From positions 496,001 to 560,000 of the forward strand of contig NZ_JACVFB010000002.1 of assembly GCF_014529945.1 (NCBI RefSeq): a stretch of DNA of 64,000 nucleotides. Reading direction: 5' to 3'. This document shows, piece after piece, positions 52,548 through 61,380 of the stretch (its first letter is position 1; each line of letters begins with the position of its first letter). The position numbers were made by a program, and so were the translations under genes. Under the pieces are notes generated by a model. The model did not search any database. It was not told where the DNA came from and worked only from the letters and a program-made list of their open reading frames with translations. The stretch is from Chitinophaga varians. GTDB taxonomy: Bacteria; Bacteroidota; Bacteroidia; Chitinophagales; Chitinophagaceae.

Positions 52548-53303
52548 TTATGGTTTGTGCAGTTGCAACCGGGCCATATCCAGCTCTTCACCGGCCTTCA
52601 GCGCATGAATTTCCAGCCGTGCCTGATCTTGTGTAAGCTCTTTCAGTCGTTGAGGCGTGCCCGTGAGTGAAGGCATCGTACCATAATGACAGGGAATTAC
52701 ATGTTTCACTTTCAGCAGGCGGATGGCAAAAGCAGCTTCCAGAGGGCCCATCGTGAAGCGGTCGCCGATGGGCAGGATCGCGATATCGGGTTCATAGATT
52801 TCTCCCAGCAGGGCCATATCACCAAAAACAGACGTATCTCCGGAGTAGTAAACAGAAACATCGTCGCTCATCCAGATAATGAATCCATTAGCGGCATGTG
52901 TATATCCGATTTTACCATCCGGCATCCATACCTGTGCAAAATGGAAGGCGTTGGTCATGGTAATCTTTGTTTGCAGGTAGGATATGGTGCCTCCGGCGTT
53001 CATCTGTTCAAAGACATGTTCCGGTACGCCCTGTTCCTGCAGGAATAGCCGTACGATAGGATTGGCGATCACTTTGGGGGAATGGGAACGGATCAGGTCA
53101 ATGATTTTACTGTCGAGGTGGTCCCTGTGGCCGTGGGTGATCAGGATCAGGTCAATTTGTTCCGGGATAGTATAATCGGCTGGCAGGGCCGGATTGCCGG
53201 TAAACCAGGGGTCTACGAGAATGATATGTCCTTCCGGGGTGGTTAGCTGAAAACTGGCGTGTCCCAGGAACTTGATTTTCGAATGCTGCGTGCTCATAGT
53301 CAT
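52548..53303 (-). CDS. UPF0173-type metal-dependent hydrolase (MBL fold)
   Basis: A 251-residue protein; the start may also be the second ATG at 53297. Motifs: KFLGHASFQL at the start, ITHGHRDHLDSK as the HxHxDH metal site, YYSGDTSVFGDM with the bridging Asp and IPCHYGTMP with the last His. This matches UPF0173, a widespread metallo-hydrolase family of uncertain substrate. Family members are cytoplasmic. It forms a pair with the downstream GNAT gene. Confidence 0.9.
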   Translation of the reverse strand: MTMSTQHSKIKFLGHASFQLTTPEGHIILVDPWFTGNPALPADYTIPEQIDLILITHGHRDHLDSKIIDLIRSHSPKVIANPIVRLFLQEQGVPEHVFEQMNAGGTISYLQTKITMTNAFHFAQVWMPDGKIGYTHAANGFIIWMSDDVSVYYSGDTSVFGDMALLGEIYEPDIAILPIGDRFTMGPLEAAFAIRLLKVKHVIPCHYGTMPSLTGTPQRLKELTQDQARLEIHALKAGEELDMARLQLHKP

Positions 53304-53357
53304 CTGGTTTTTTTACCTATCTAAATATACTATTATCTATGAACACCAATAAATGAA

Positions 53358-53390
53358 AAATCCTGCCTGGCGATTGACCAGGCAGGATGT
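53358..53390 (-). terminator. Terminator of the lipocalin-like gene
   Basis: ATCCTGCCTGG (53360-53370) pairs with CCAGGCAGGAT (53378-53388) around CGATTGA; the minus-strand side ends in TTTTTC. Confidence 0.85.
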
Positions 53391-53411
53391 ATTTAGTATA
53401 AAACGGTAAAA

Positions 53412-53903
53412 CTATTTCCGTTGTAAAGAGTAAATGATGGCGGCTGTTTTGCCTTCGAAGTTCACATTAGCTCTCCAGGTCATGGAGCTACCGGCTTCTG
53501 TACATTCCATCAGGTAGCCGTCTGCCACATTTTTGGCTTTCACGCCGGAATACAGTTTTTTGAAACCGAACATGGTCACATTGCCCTGTTTGCTGATTGT
53601 CCAGACAATTTTCTGGGTAGCGGGGCTGCAACCGTCCGCAGTGGAGGATAATGTATAGGAACCATTTGCATTATTGTCCGGCAGTACCCACTGGCTGCCG
53701 ATGAAGCATTTAGCATTGGCCTCGTCAAAAACGGTTACTTTGGCATTGTCGGGGATACCTTCATACCGGATATCGGTAAGTACCCAGTTGCCTTTTACAG
53801 CGCCTTTGTTAATGTTGGTGGTTACACCCTGTTTAGGAGAACAGGAAGTACCCAGGATTGCGACCAGAGCCAGAAACAATGCTGCGAATGATAAATTTTT
53901 CAT
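53412..53903 (-). CDS. Lipocalin-like lipoprotein
   Basis: A 163-residue protein. The signal ends LGTSC with Cys21, so it is an outer-membrane or periplasmic lipoprotein. Residues about 35-160 have the beta-strand rhythm of the lipocalin-like family (GNWVLTDIRYEGI, CFIGSQWVLPDNNANGSYTL, MTWRANVNFEGKTAAIIYSLQRK). A ligand is not known. It is a single gene. Confidence 0.8.
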   Translation of the reverse strand: MKNLSFAALFLALVAILGTSCSPKQGVTTNINKGAVKGNWVLTDIRYEGIPDNAKVTVFDEANAKCFIGSQWVLPDNNANGSYTLSSTADGCSPATQKIVWTISKQGNVTMFGFKKLYSGVKAKNVADGYLMECTEAGSSMTWRANVNFEGKTAAIIYSLQRK

Positions 53904-54035
53904 GGGAATAATAATTTGTATGTTTTAATGCCTTTCTCTGCATTCAACAGCTGTGCTACAATAAGGTTTAAACAGCCTGAATACAGCGGCAAGTTCAGCA
54001 TTTGCAAGAAACGTACCAAATGAATATGCAAACGG

Positions 54036-54527
54036 TCAGCGGCCTACCGGCAGAAGGGCTTCTGCCGGGGTTTTGAGCCTGATCAGCACTTCTTCCAGCT
54101 GATTGGTCCGTTTGTAGAGGTACCATGTGCTGGCAGCCAGCGACATCGTTAATACACAAAGGGCGAGAAACGCACAACGCCACCAGATGCTCACGCTTAT
54201 TTTACGGTTCCATCCTGGCCTGATATCGATGTAAACGGGTTCGTGTGGAGGCTGTTGCCCGCCTCCGTCGTTGGAATGCCTGAAGTAATATTCCTGATGT
54301 TTATACCGCCGGGCATCCTCCATGACCTTATCTTTCAGCTGAACTGGCGGAGGTACGGCTTCGGCCATGATATTATTTTCAATACGAAGTTCAGCAGCGG
54401 CTATTTCCTGCTCGAGGATGGGATGTAGCCTTCTCATGTACGTCAATTCCCTCTCCTGCTCAGGTGTGGCAAGGCCGAGTAAATAACGTTCAATTACTCC
54501 ACTATCAATATAGTTTTTTAAGTCCAA
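54036..54527 (-). CDS. RskA-like anti-sigma protein, second copy
   Basis: A 163-residue protein. The N-terminus YIDSGVIERYLLGLATPEQERELTYMRRLHP is the anti-sigma segment found in RskA-type proteins and is clearly paralogous to the gene at 54655. A membrane helix lies near 117-138 (WWRCAFLALCVLTMSLAASTWYLY). The start is TTG at 54527: the upstream frame stops within 12 bases and no ATG is available before the conserved N-terminus. It is 127 bases downstream of its paralogue. Confidence 0.7.
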   Translation of the reverse strand: MDLKNYIDSGVIERYLLGLATPEQERELTYMRRLHPILEQEIAAAELRIENNIMAEAVPPPVQLKDKVMEDARRYKHQEYYFRHSNDGGGQQPPHEPVYIDIRPGWNRKISVSIWWRCAFLALCVLTMSLAASTWYLYKRTNQLEEVLIRLKTPAEALLPVGR

Positions 54528-54654
54528 AGCAATGATTTAAAAAACCGCATACCCATCAAACATGATTGATAAACAAAATATCTACGAACCGGCCCTGCCG
54601 GTTGGATTGTAAAATTGAGAAAATAATTTAAATAAAGGATTGCAGCAGGTTATA

Positions 54655-55131
54655 TTATATATAAAAAATATTTGCTTTTCGCGCATGTATAAGAACTGTA
54701 GCGGCAGCGCGTTCCTGTTGTTTTTCTTTTTCCTGACGGTATTTCAGGTAATAAAGGATGGCAAAAAAGAGAAAGATTTTGGACAGGATAAAAATAATGA
54801 TGAAGAATATTTTCCACCAGCGATGTACGGAGATATGGCTGCCGTCTTTGGGCTGGATATTGATAAACGTATAATTGGATTGGGCATCCGCCTGCGCCCC
54901 GGCATATTCCCAGCGCACTTTCTGGAGTACCCGTTCCCGTATTTCCACAGGAGGTAACACCGCCTCATCAAAGCAGGCCTTTTCCAGCCGGCGCTCTGCC
55001 AGTTCCACCTCTGTGTCCAGTTCAGGGAACAGTTTTCTCATATGCTCCAGCTCTTCCACTTCCGTTTCAGAAGCGAGGCCCAGCACATAAGACTCGATGA
55101 TGCCGCTTTCGATATAAAATTTTAGTTCCAA
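54655..55131 (-). CDS. RskA-like anti-sigma protein, first copy
   Basis: A 158-residue protein. Residues 1-50 (YIESGIIESYVLGLASETEVEELEHMRKLFP) are the anti-sigma domain; a membrane helix lies near 108-130 (IFFIIIFILSKIFLFFAILYYL), and the tail is Lys/Glu-rich. The start is TTG at 55131 and overlaps the end of the sigma-factor gene by 10 bases, so translation is coupled. It is the probable cognate anti-sigma factor of that sigma. The paralogue downstream suggests a gene duplication. Confidence 0.75.
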   Translation of the reverse strand: MELKFYIESGIIESYVLGLASETEVEELEHMRKLFPELDTEVELAERRLEKACFDEAVLPPVEIRERVLQKVRWEYAGAQADAQSNYTFINIQPKDGSHISVHRWWKIFFIIIFILSKIFLFFAILYYLKYRQEKEKQQERAAATVLIHARKANIFYI

Positions 55132-55601
55132 TGTTCTTTTAAGAATTTTCTGAAGGCTTTCATCGCTTCCCCCAGTATTTCATTTACCTGCCCTTCTGGT
55201 GTACCCAGCATACGGGCTATAGTTGTGATCGATAATCCTTTAAAATAACTCAGCCTGAACACCTGCTGTTCTGAAACCGGCAGAATGGTATAAAATTGCT
55301 GCAGGATACCTTCTTCTTTCTTCATCAGTTCTGTCCCCGTGAGCGCTGTTTCCGGGATGGCTTCTTTGATGGCCAGTTCCCTCGTTTTGCGTAATAACCA
55401 GGCAAATAAAGTGCGGAAGCCTGAGGAGTGAAACGCATGGATATGTTGGAATGCCCACGCAAAAACCTTTACTATGATATCATTGGCCCGCTCTTTTATA
55501 GGAACCAGTTGCAACACAACTCCATACAGTGCACCGGCGTAACGATCGTATAACAGCTCTTTTGCTGCAGGATCACCTAACGCCAGTCGTTCTATAAGCA
55601 T
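55122..55601 (-). CDS. ECF-type RNA polymerase sigma factor
   Basis: A 159-residue protein from the ATG at 55601; the frame continues upstream to a TTG at 55634, which would add 11 residues (RRDLTHISEQ) and cannot be excluded. Region 2 is at about 5-85 (LIERLALGDPAAKELLYDRYAGALYGVV, FRTLFAWLLRKTRELAIKE), and region 4 is at about 105-155 (LPVSEQQVFRLSYFKGLSITTIARMLGTPEGQVNEILGEAMKAFRKF). It overlaps the first anti-sigma gene by 10 bases. Confidence 0.88.
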   Translation of the reverse strand: MLIERLALGDPAAKELLYDRYAGALYGVVLQLVPIKERANDIIVKVFAWAFQHIHAFHSSGFRTLFAWLLRKTRELAIKEAIPETALTGTELMKKEEGILQQFYTILPVSEQQVFRLSYFKGLSITTIARMLGTPEGQVNEILGEAMKAFRKFLKEHWN

Positions 55602-55732
55602 TTGCTCACTTATATGTGTCAGATCTCTCCGCAAACAGTTGTGCTTACATTTATAAGTTCGCTAATTTATGAAAATAAGTGAATTAATCCCGCTGCGAGT
55701 TATTCACATCGGGAGCTGAAATGGACAACTTT

Positions 55733-56233
55733 CTACAGGACCATCTTATATAGCCAGTAAGGTTGTCCGAATATCGGCGGCAGCTCTTTTATCAGGGAAA
55801 AGCCCAGCTCATCATACATTTTACGGGCTGCCGGCATCATGGTACTGGTATGAAGCCCCAGTATCTTTTCACCGGATTGACGGGCCTCTTCGATAGCCAG
55901 CTCCATTAACCGGCGACCGATGCCCATCCGGCGGAAAGCAGGGTCTACTCCCAGGCGGCGGATATAAGCCCATTCTGCCGGATAGATAGCAGTAGCCTGA
56001 CCGGAAGGCACCAGAAACACTACGCCCACCAAACGATCACCAGAGCGGCAAACAAACGTGTCTGCCTGTTTCATCAACGCAGCCAACTTATCTATGTCCG
56101 ACTGGTTTTGGTGCATGGTATGCCAATGTTCCGGCTCCAGCACGGCGGCAAATTCGCCATAACTTAACAACGAGAGGTCCCTTAAGGCAATTACATCTGC
56201 CGGGATAGCCATTTCATAAACAAGGGTGTCCAT
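55733..56233 (-). CDS. GNAT N-acetyltransferase
   Basis: A 166-residue protein. The acetyl-CoA loop is AYIRRLGVDPAFRRMGIGRRLMELAIEEARQSG, and the C-terminal MMPAARKMYDELGFSLIKELPPIFGQPYWLYKM is the usual closing block. The substrate cannot be told. It is divergent from the CoA-transferase gene; the 147-base gap contains a 12-bp inverted repeat (56257-56294). Confidence 0.88.
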   Translation of the reverse strand: MDTLVYEMAIPADVIALRDLSLLSYGEFAAVLEPEHWHTMHQNQSDIDKLAALMKQADTFVCRSGDRLVGVVFLVPSGQATAIYPAEWAYIRRLGVDPAFRRMGIGRRLMELAIEEARQSGEKILGLHTSTMMPAARKMYDELGFSLIKELPPIFGQPYWLYKMVL

Positions 56234-56256
56234 TTGTTTTCTTTTCCAGTGTTTGC

Positions 56257-56294
56257 TTTATCCAACAAATAAGCAGGGCTGGTTGTTGGATAAA
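56257..56294. promoter_or_regulatory. Inverted repeat in the GNAT/CoA-transferase divergent promoter
   Basis: TTTATCCAACAA (56257-56268) is perfectly inverted at 56283-56294 with a 14-base spacer. Its place 24 bases from the GNAT start suggests an operator, though a cruciform or hairpin is possible. Confidence 0.5.
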
Positions 56295-56380
56295 CAACAC
56301 CATATAAAAATACAACATGATATTACTCATAAATAATCTATAAAACGCTCGATAAATTTGCTCAAACAACACCCACGAGA

Positions 56381-57652
56381 ATGTCTTATACCACTATCCA
56401 GGATGCCATACAGCTGATCCAGTCAGGCCATACCGTTTTTATCCACACCGCAGCCGCCACTCCGCGAGAGCTGGTCAATGCCATGTCCAACCGCAGCAGT
56501 GAACTGAAAAATATCCGGCTGGTGAGCATTCACACTGAATGGGACGCTCCCTATGCTTCTCCTGAACATGCCCATGCCTTTGAAATTGATACTTTCTTCG
56601 TCGGTAAAAATATCCGGCAGGCTGTCAATGAAGGGAGGGCCAACTATATCCCCATGTTTCTCAGTGAAGTGCCCCGGTATTTCCGTACCCATGAACCGGG
56701 TATTGATGTAGCGCTGATCACCGTGTCTCCTCCCGATAAAAACGGCTACTGCACCCTCGGTGTATCCTGCGATGTGTCCAAGGCCGCTATTGATACGGCC
56801 CGTATTATCATCGCGGAAGTGAACAGCAATATGCCCCGTGTACTCGGTGATGGGGTGATCCATATCTCCCGCATCACCGCAGCCGTGGCAACAGATTATC
56901 CCATTTATGCACAGGCCGTACGTCCGCCCAGCGCCGCAGAGCTGGCCATTGGCGAGCATGTGGCCTCTCTGATAGAAGACAGGGCCACGCTGCAAATGGG
57001 CATCGGCGGTATCCCCAATGCAGTGCTGCAATGCCTGCATAACCATAAGGACCTCGGCATCCATACGGAAATGTTTTCCGACGGTATTATCGATCTGGTG
57101 GAAAAAGGTATTATCACCAACCGGTACAAGGCCATCCATCCGGGCCTGATGGTATCCAGCTTTGCCATGGGAAGCCGCCGGCTGTATGACTTTATGGACA
57201 ACAATCTTATCATTCGCCTGATGGACGTGGAATACGTCAATAACCCCACGACTATACGTAAAAATCCAAAGGTCACTGCCATTAACAGTGCTATAGAAAT
57301 CGATATCTTTGGGCAAGTATGTGCCGATTCCATCGGATTCCGGCAATACAGCGGTGTAGGCGGCCAGATGGATTTCATGCGGGGTGCGGCCTTGTCTGCA
57401 GGCGGCAAACCTATCATCGCCATTCCGTCAGTAACCGCTAAAGGCATTTCCCGTATCGTGTCCAGGCTACAGCCCGGCGCCAGTGTGGTGACCACACGCG
57501 CCCACGTGCATTATGTAGTAACGGAATACGGCATCGCACACCTGTTGGGGAAAAACCTGAAACAACGCGCGCAGGCGCTGATCAATATCGCACATCCGGA
57601 TCACCGGGAACAACTGCAGAAAGATGCCTTTGATATATTCAAGGTATTCTGA
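56381..57652 (+). CDS. Acetyl-CoA hydrolase/4-hydroxybutyrate CoA-transferase family protein
   Basis: A 423-residue protein, normal for the family. Motifs: ATPRELVNAM near the start, GIGGIPNAVLQCL (CoA-binding loop), the catalytic Glu in NSAIEIDIFGQVCAD, and the C-terminal VTEYGIAHLLGKNLKQRAQALINIAHPDHRE. These enzymes move CoA between acyl groups, typically from acetyl-CoA to 4-hydroxybutyrate, butyrate or succinate. The exact acyl substrate is not known. It may be cotranscribed with the LpxR-like gene 32 bases downstream. Confidence 0.9.
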   Translation: MSYTTIQDAIQLIQSGHTVFIHTAAATPRELVNAMSNRSSELKNIRLVSIHTEWDAPYASPEHAHAFEIDTFFVGKNIRQAVNEGRANYIPMFLSEVPRYFRTHEPGIDVALITVSPPDKNGYCTLGVSCDVSKAAIDTARIIIAEVNSNMPRVLGDGVIHISRITAAVATDYPIYAQAVRPPSAAELAIGEHVASLIEDRATLQMGIGGIPNAVLQCLHNHKDLGIHTEMFSDGIIDLVEKGIITNRYKAIHPGLMVSSFAMGSRRLYDFMDNNLIIRLMDVEYVNNPTTIRKNPKVTAINSAIEIDIFGQVCADSIGFRQYSGVGGQMDFMRGAALSAGGKPIIAIPSVTAKGISRIVSRLQPGASVVTTRAHVHYVVTEYGIAHLLGKNLKQRAQALINIAHPDHREQLQKDAFDIFKVF

Positions 57653-57684
57653 TACAGATAACTGTCAGACTAAAAGAAGGGCCT

Positions 57685-58695
57685 ATGAAAATTTTGTTAT
57701 GGGGAATATTCATTTGTCTCAGCACGCTGACTATCGCACAGGCACAGATCACCCAGAATGCCACCAGACAGCTACGTATACACGAAGATGACGACTTCTT
57801 CAATGTATGGGGAAGAGGTACAGACCGCGGTTACAGCAATGGCACCGGTATCGGTTACGTATATATGAAGAAGAAAAAATCCACCTTCATAGACAAATGG
57901 ATTTTCCCCAAGGCCGGCCCTTACGCTACGAATGTCTTTGAGTGGGAAGTCATGCAGATCATGATAACACCCGATCAGATCTCAGACACCACCTTCAATC
58001 CCGGTGACTTCTACTACGCAGGCGCGCTCTTTGCCACGCATGGTCTCACATCCTATAATCCGGCCAAAAAATACCTTTTCCACTCCGAATTGGTATTCGG
58101 CGTGCTGGGCCCATGGGCGGGAGCTGAACAGACACAACGCCTCGTTCACCGGCTCATTCATTACCAGGAACCGGAAGGATGGGGCAATCAGGTGCCCAAC
58201 GCTCCATTGCTGAACTACAATGCCTACTTCGAAAAAATGTTGTGGAATCCCGTCAAAAGCGTGGAAGCGCTTGGCGGCATACAAGCCCAGGCCGGCACCA
58301 TGATGACCTCGCTGGGGGCATGGGCCTATGCACGCTATGGACTGATCAATCCTTACTTCGGCGCGCTGGACCTGGGTGCTGCCACACGCCGCAAGTTTCA
58401 ACTATACCTGTTTGCCCGGCCCCGCTTTTCGATGAACCTGTTCAACGCACTGCTGCAGGGCGGTATCTTCAAATCTACCGACACCAACTTCGAGGAGCTT
58501 ACCAATCAACAGACGTCACATATGCGCCGGTTCACCATCGGTATGGATTATGGCATTGGTATCGGTATCGGTCGCACCAGCATCCGCTACACCCAACAAA
58601 CGGCCACCGCGTGGATGAGCGGTACCGGCAAACACTCTGTTGGTAATATTACCTTGTTAATTCCCCTTTCCAAGGCAACCTATTTCCCGCAATGA
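57685..58695 (+). CDS. LpxR-like outer-membrane protein (DUF2219)
   Basis: A 336-residue protein with a signal peptide (LLWGIFICLSTLTIAQAQ). The block HEDDDFFNVWGRGTDRGYSNGTGIGYVY matches the LpxR/DUF2219 N-terminus, where Asp residues bind calcium; THGLTSY and the later FHSELVFGVLGPWAG are further family landmarks. LpxR removes the 3'-acyloxyacyl chain of lipid A in the outer membrane. Whether this protein does the same is not shown. It follows the CoA-transferase gene. Confidence 0.8.
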   Translation: MKILLWGIFICLSTLTIAQAQITQNATRQLRIHEDDDFFNVWGRGTDRGYSNGTGIGYVYMKKKKSTFIDKWIFPKAGPYATNVFEWEVMQIMITPDQISDTTFNPGDFYYAGALFATHGLTSYNPAKKYLFHSELVFGVLGPWAGAEQTQRLVHRLIHYQEPEGWGNQVPNAPLLNYNAYFEKMLWNPVKSVEALGGIQAQAGTMMTSLGAWAYARYGLINPYFGALDLGAATRRKFQLYLFARPRFSMNLFNALLQGGIFKSTDTNFEELTNQQTSHMRRFTIGMDYGIGIGIGRTSIRYTQQTATAWMSGTGKHSVGNITLLIPLSKATYFPQ

Positions 58696-58722
58696 TGTTA
58701 TCTTACTAAAAAAGAAAAACAC

Positions 58723-59262
58723 ATGAACAGCCGTCTGTCTTTTTCCGCAGCCATCCTCCTGTTGCTGACTGCCTGTGGAGGCGCCACCCGCAACAATGCC
58801 GCCGATAGTGTTGCCGTTAATGATACCGCACTGAATGTACATGCCGACAATGGCAGCAGCCTTGATGTACAGCCGCTGAATGGCTACTTCGTCAAAAACA
58901 CGATTCAGGTAAACGACAGCCTTACTTTCTGGCTGATTGACAATCCTGCTACCTTCGACAGTCTCTTTGGTGTTGCGAAAACCATGAATAACAAAATTGA
59001 CCGTCCGGACTTTGGCACCCAGGTAGTAGTGGCTGCCACCATGCCGGCTACTTTCTATGGTACACAGATACAGCTGGCGTCCGCCACCACAGACGATCTG
59101 ACCAACAATGCGGAGATGCATTTCGTAGCGGCCGGGCAGGCAGAGAAAAATTCGTACAGCAGTACGCCGTTATGGGTGGGCAGCATTCCCAAAACAGGTC
59201 GGACCAATATTAAAGTGTATACCGGCGATCAGCTTTCCGCCACCCTGACCACCAAAGAATAA
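58723..59262 (+). CDS. Hypothetical lipoprotein
   Basis: A 179-residue protein with a lipoprotein signal ending LLTAC (Cys18) followed by GGATRNN. It has a Ser/Asp-rich segment and then a beta-rich domain (GYFVKNTIQVNDSLTFWLIDNPATFDSLFGVAKTM). I do not recognise a family with certainty. It is 27 bases downstream of the LpxR-like gene, in the same direction, so the two are likely cotranscribed. It converges with the SRPBCC gene. Confidence 0.65.
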   Translation: MNSRLSFSAAILLLLTACGGATRNNAADSVAVNDTALNVHADNGSSLDVQPLNGYFVKNTIQVNDSLTFWLIDNPATFDSLFGVAKTMNNKIDRPDFGTQVVVAATMPATFYGTQIQLASATTDDLTNNAEMHFVAAGQAEKNSYSSTPLWVGSIPKTGRTNIKVYTGDQLSATLTTKE

Positions 59263-59265
59263 TCT

Positions 59266-59727
59266 TTATCCGAAGAGTTCCTGTACCACGCGGTACCGGT
59301 AAGCAAAAATGTTTTCGAGCTGACGCCGTACAAACAAGGTATGCGCCAGACGGCCCAGCCATCCCAGCGGTAAGCGGTAATGTACAGTATCCGTCATCTC
59401 CACTCCTCCCGGCACTTCCCTGAAGTGGTGCTGATGGTGCCATAGGCGATAGGGGCCTACCCGTTGTTCATCCACAAAATAATCCCCTTCCCGCACGTGG
59501 ATAATTTCAGTCATCCATTCCAATGGGATACCCATCAATGGGGAGATAGTATAGGTGATGACCTGGCCCGGGTATACTTTTCTTTCATCCGGCGGTGAAG
59601 TAACCCGGAACCGTATATCCGGCGGTGTGATCTTCGCAAGACCGTTGGGATTGGAGAAGAAGTCCCACACCTGCTGTAATGGGGCTGGTATAAACTGGGT
59701 GCGTTGCAGCAAATAGACACTGGCCAT
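59266..59727 (-). CDS. SRPBCC/START-like (CoxG-type) lipid or ligand-binding protein
   Basis: A 153-residue protein from the ATG at 59727 (an ATG at 59745 adds 6 residues). The opening YLLQRTQFIPAPLQQVWDFFSNPNGLAKITPP is the SRPBCC start, and WMTEIIHVREGDYFVDEQRVGPYRLWHHQHHF and VEMTDTVHYRLPLGWLGRLAH follow. The frame is open far upstream of the gene, but that part is antisense to the next gene. The ligand is not known. Confidence 0.85.
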   Translation of the reverse strand: MASVYLLQRTQFIPAPLQQVWDFFSNPNGLAKITPPDIRFRVTSPPDERKVYPGQVITYTISPLMGIPLEWMTEIIHVREGDYFVDEQRVGPYRLWHHQHHFREVPGGVEMTDTVHYRLPLGWLGRLAHTLFVRRQLENIFAYRYRVVQELFG

Positions 59728-59835
59728 GGGATAAAGGTACGCCATTGATGCCCATCCCCCCAAGCCATCAAAAGAAAAGCGAAGCTTTCCGCCGTTTTCG
59801 TAAGTTTGCAACATATTTTTAATCCGACCGGAAAT

Positions 59836-61320
59836 ATGTATCAATATATCAGGAGCTGGGCATTCTGGCTGATATCCATCATGATTGCTGTTTCGATGAC
59901 CCGCTGTGCCAACATAGTGCCACCTGGCGGAGGCCCGCGTGACAGTCTCCCTCCCAGCCTCGCGGCCGTGAATCCACCGGATTCCTCCCTGCATTTCAAA
60001 AACAAGAAGGTATATTTTGTGTTTGACGAGTTTGTGGAGCTGGACAACGTGAATGACAAACTCATTGTGTCTCCCACGCTGAAACGCACGCCCATCGTTA
60101 CCGCCAAGCTGCGGACGGTGACCATGGAACTGAAGGACACCCTTCAGGAAAACACCACTTACACGTTCAACTTCGCAGATGCCATCCGGGACATCAATGA
60201 GCGCAATGCCATTCCGGACTTTCAATATGTAGTGTCTACCGGTAATTATCTGGACAGCCTCCAGATGATGGGGCATCTGATAAACGCCGAAAACGGCGTG
60301 CCCGATAGTAACGTGGCTGTAATGTTGTACCGCAATCTGGAAGACTCCATTGTGTCCAAGGAGAAACCTGTGTATTACGCCAAAACCCGTCCAGACGGCT
60401 CTTTCCGGTTTAAAAACATGGCCCCCGGCACTTATAAGCTTTTTGCGCTGAAAGAAGAAGACCGTGACCTTCAATACAACCAGCCTTCCGAATTGATTGC
60501 TTTCGTTGAAAAGCCCATTGTTATAAAAGAAAAAAATATTGAAGGGGTGAACCTGCTGCTTTTCATGGAGCGTGACAGCACCATCAAAGAGCCGCTGGCA
60601 GCACAGGATTCCCTGGACCTTGCCCAGGAACAGGAAGACAAGGAAAGGGAGAAAGAAAAAGAGAAGGAGAAAAAGAAGAAAACGCCCAAACTGCAGATCA
60701 CGCCTACATTGGACGGAGGAATGCAAGAGCTGCCGGCGCCTTTACAGCTGACCTTCAACCTTCCGCTGAGAACGCTGGATAGTGCCCGTGTTATACTGGG
60801 AGAAGACAGTACTTTTACCCCTGTCACCTTCCATACCCACATGGACAGCACCCACACCAAACTTTCGGTATTATATCCCTGGAAAGAAGGAACGCCTTAC
60901 CGGATGATTTTTCCGGCAGATGCCGCCACTGATACCACCGGGCAACAGCTGCCCAAAGCCGATACTATCAGCTTTAAGTCCAAGAAATCAAGCGATTACG
61001 CCATTTTTGGGGTAACACTGAAGATCAGTGACAGTACACGGCAGGCTATCAATGACGACTCCATGCATTATGTCATACAGCTTGTACAGGACAAAACTGT
61101 TAAATACTCCGGTACAACTGTCAATGGTACCTGGCTGCAGAAGTTCATTACTCCCGGCGAATATGAAGTGCGGGTATTACTGGATGCCAATGGTAACGGC
61201 AAATGGGACCGCGGTCAGTATTACAAAGAGCCTAAACGGCAGCCTGAGCGGGTAATCCTCGTGCCTGGCAAACAGAACCTGAAAGCTTACTGGACCGTCC
61301 GGCCAACGATAGAAATATAA
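59836..61320 (+). CDS. Ig-like domain lipoprotein
   Basis: A 494-residue protein from the ATG at 59836. The lipoprotein signal ends MTRC; ANIVPPGGGPRD follows at once, as in many Bacteroidota Ig-like lipoproteins. The N-terminal Ig-like (SbsA) domain covers about 30-140 (PPDSSLHFKNKKVYFVFDEFVELDNVNDKLIVSP). Middle repeats include TRPDGSFRFKNMAPGTYKLFALKEEDRDLQY (a carboxypeptidase-regulatory-like fold). A highly charged linker of Glu/Lys lies near 275-295. The C-terminus is another beta domain. It is 55 bases upstream of recR. Confidence 0.85.
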   Translation: MYQYIRSWAFWLISIMIAVSMTRCANIVPPGGGPRDSLPPSLAAVNPPDSSLHFKNKKVYFVFDEFVELDNVNDKLIVSPTLKRTPIVTAKLRTVTMELKDTLQENTTYTFNFADAIRDINERNAIPDFQYVVSTGNYLDSLQMMGHLINAENGVPDSNVAVMLYRNLEDSIVSKEKPVYYAKTRPDGSFRFKNMAPGTYKLFALKEEDRDLQYNQPSELIAFVEKPIVIKEKNIEGVNLLLFMERDSTIKEPLAAQDSLDLAQEQEDKEREKEKEKEKKKKTPKLQITPTLDGGMQELPAPLQLTFNLPLRTLDSARVILGEDSTFTPVTFHTHMDSTHTKLSVLYPWKEGTPYRMIFPADAATDTTGQQLPKADTISFKSKKSSDYAIFGVTLKISDSTRQAINDDSMHYVIQLVQDKTVKYSGTTVNGTWLQKFITPGEYEVRVLLDANGNGKWDRGQYYKEPKRQPERVILVPGKQNLKAYWTVRPTIEI

Positions 61321-61322
61321 TT

Positions 61323-61363
61323 ATTGCCGTTGTACCGGCTCCTGTAGCCTGTACAGCGGCAAT
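61323..61363. terminator. Hairpin between the Ig-like gene and recR
   Basis: TTGCCG and TGTAC on the left pair with GTACA and CGGCAA on the right, with an inner GGCT/AGCC stem. It lacks a long T-run, so it is a weak terminator or a leader structure of recR. Confidence 0.5.
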
Positions 61364-61368
61364 ATTCC

Positions 61369-61376
61369 TAACTTTG
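61369..61376 (+). promoter_or_regulatory. -7-like box directly before recR
   Basis: TAACTTTG ends only 4 bases before the recR ATG. If used, the transcript would begin at about the start codon, giving a leaderless mRNA. Confidence 0.4.
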
Positions 61377-61380
61377 CATT

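Noticed and set aside
59728..60726. Long upstream extension of the SRPBCC frame
   Set aside because: The extension of more than 300 codons is antisense to the Ig-like lipoprotein gene, and the SRPBCC fold starts only at about 59727-59745.
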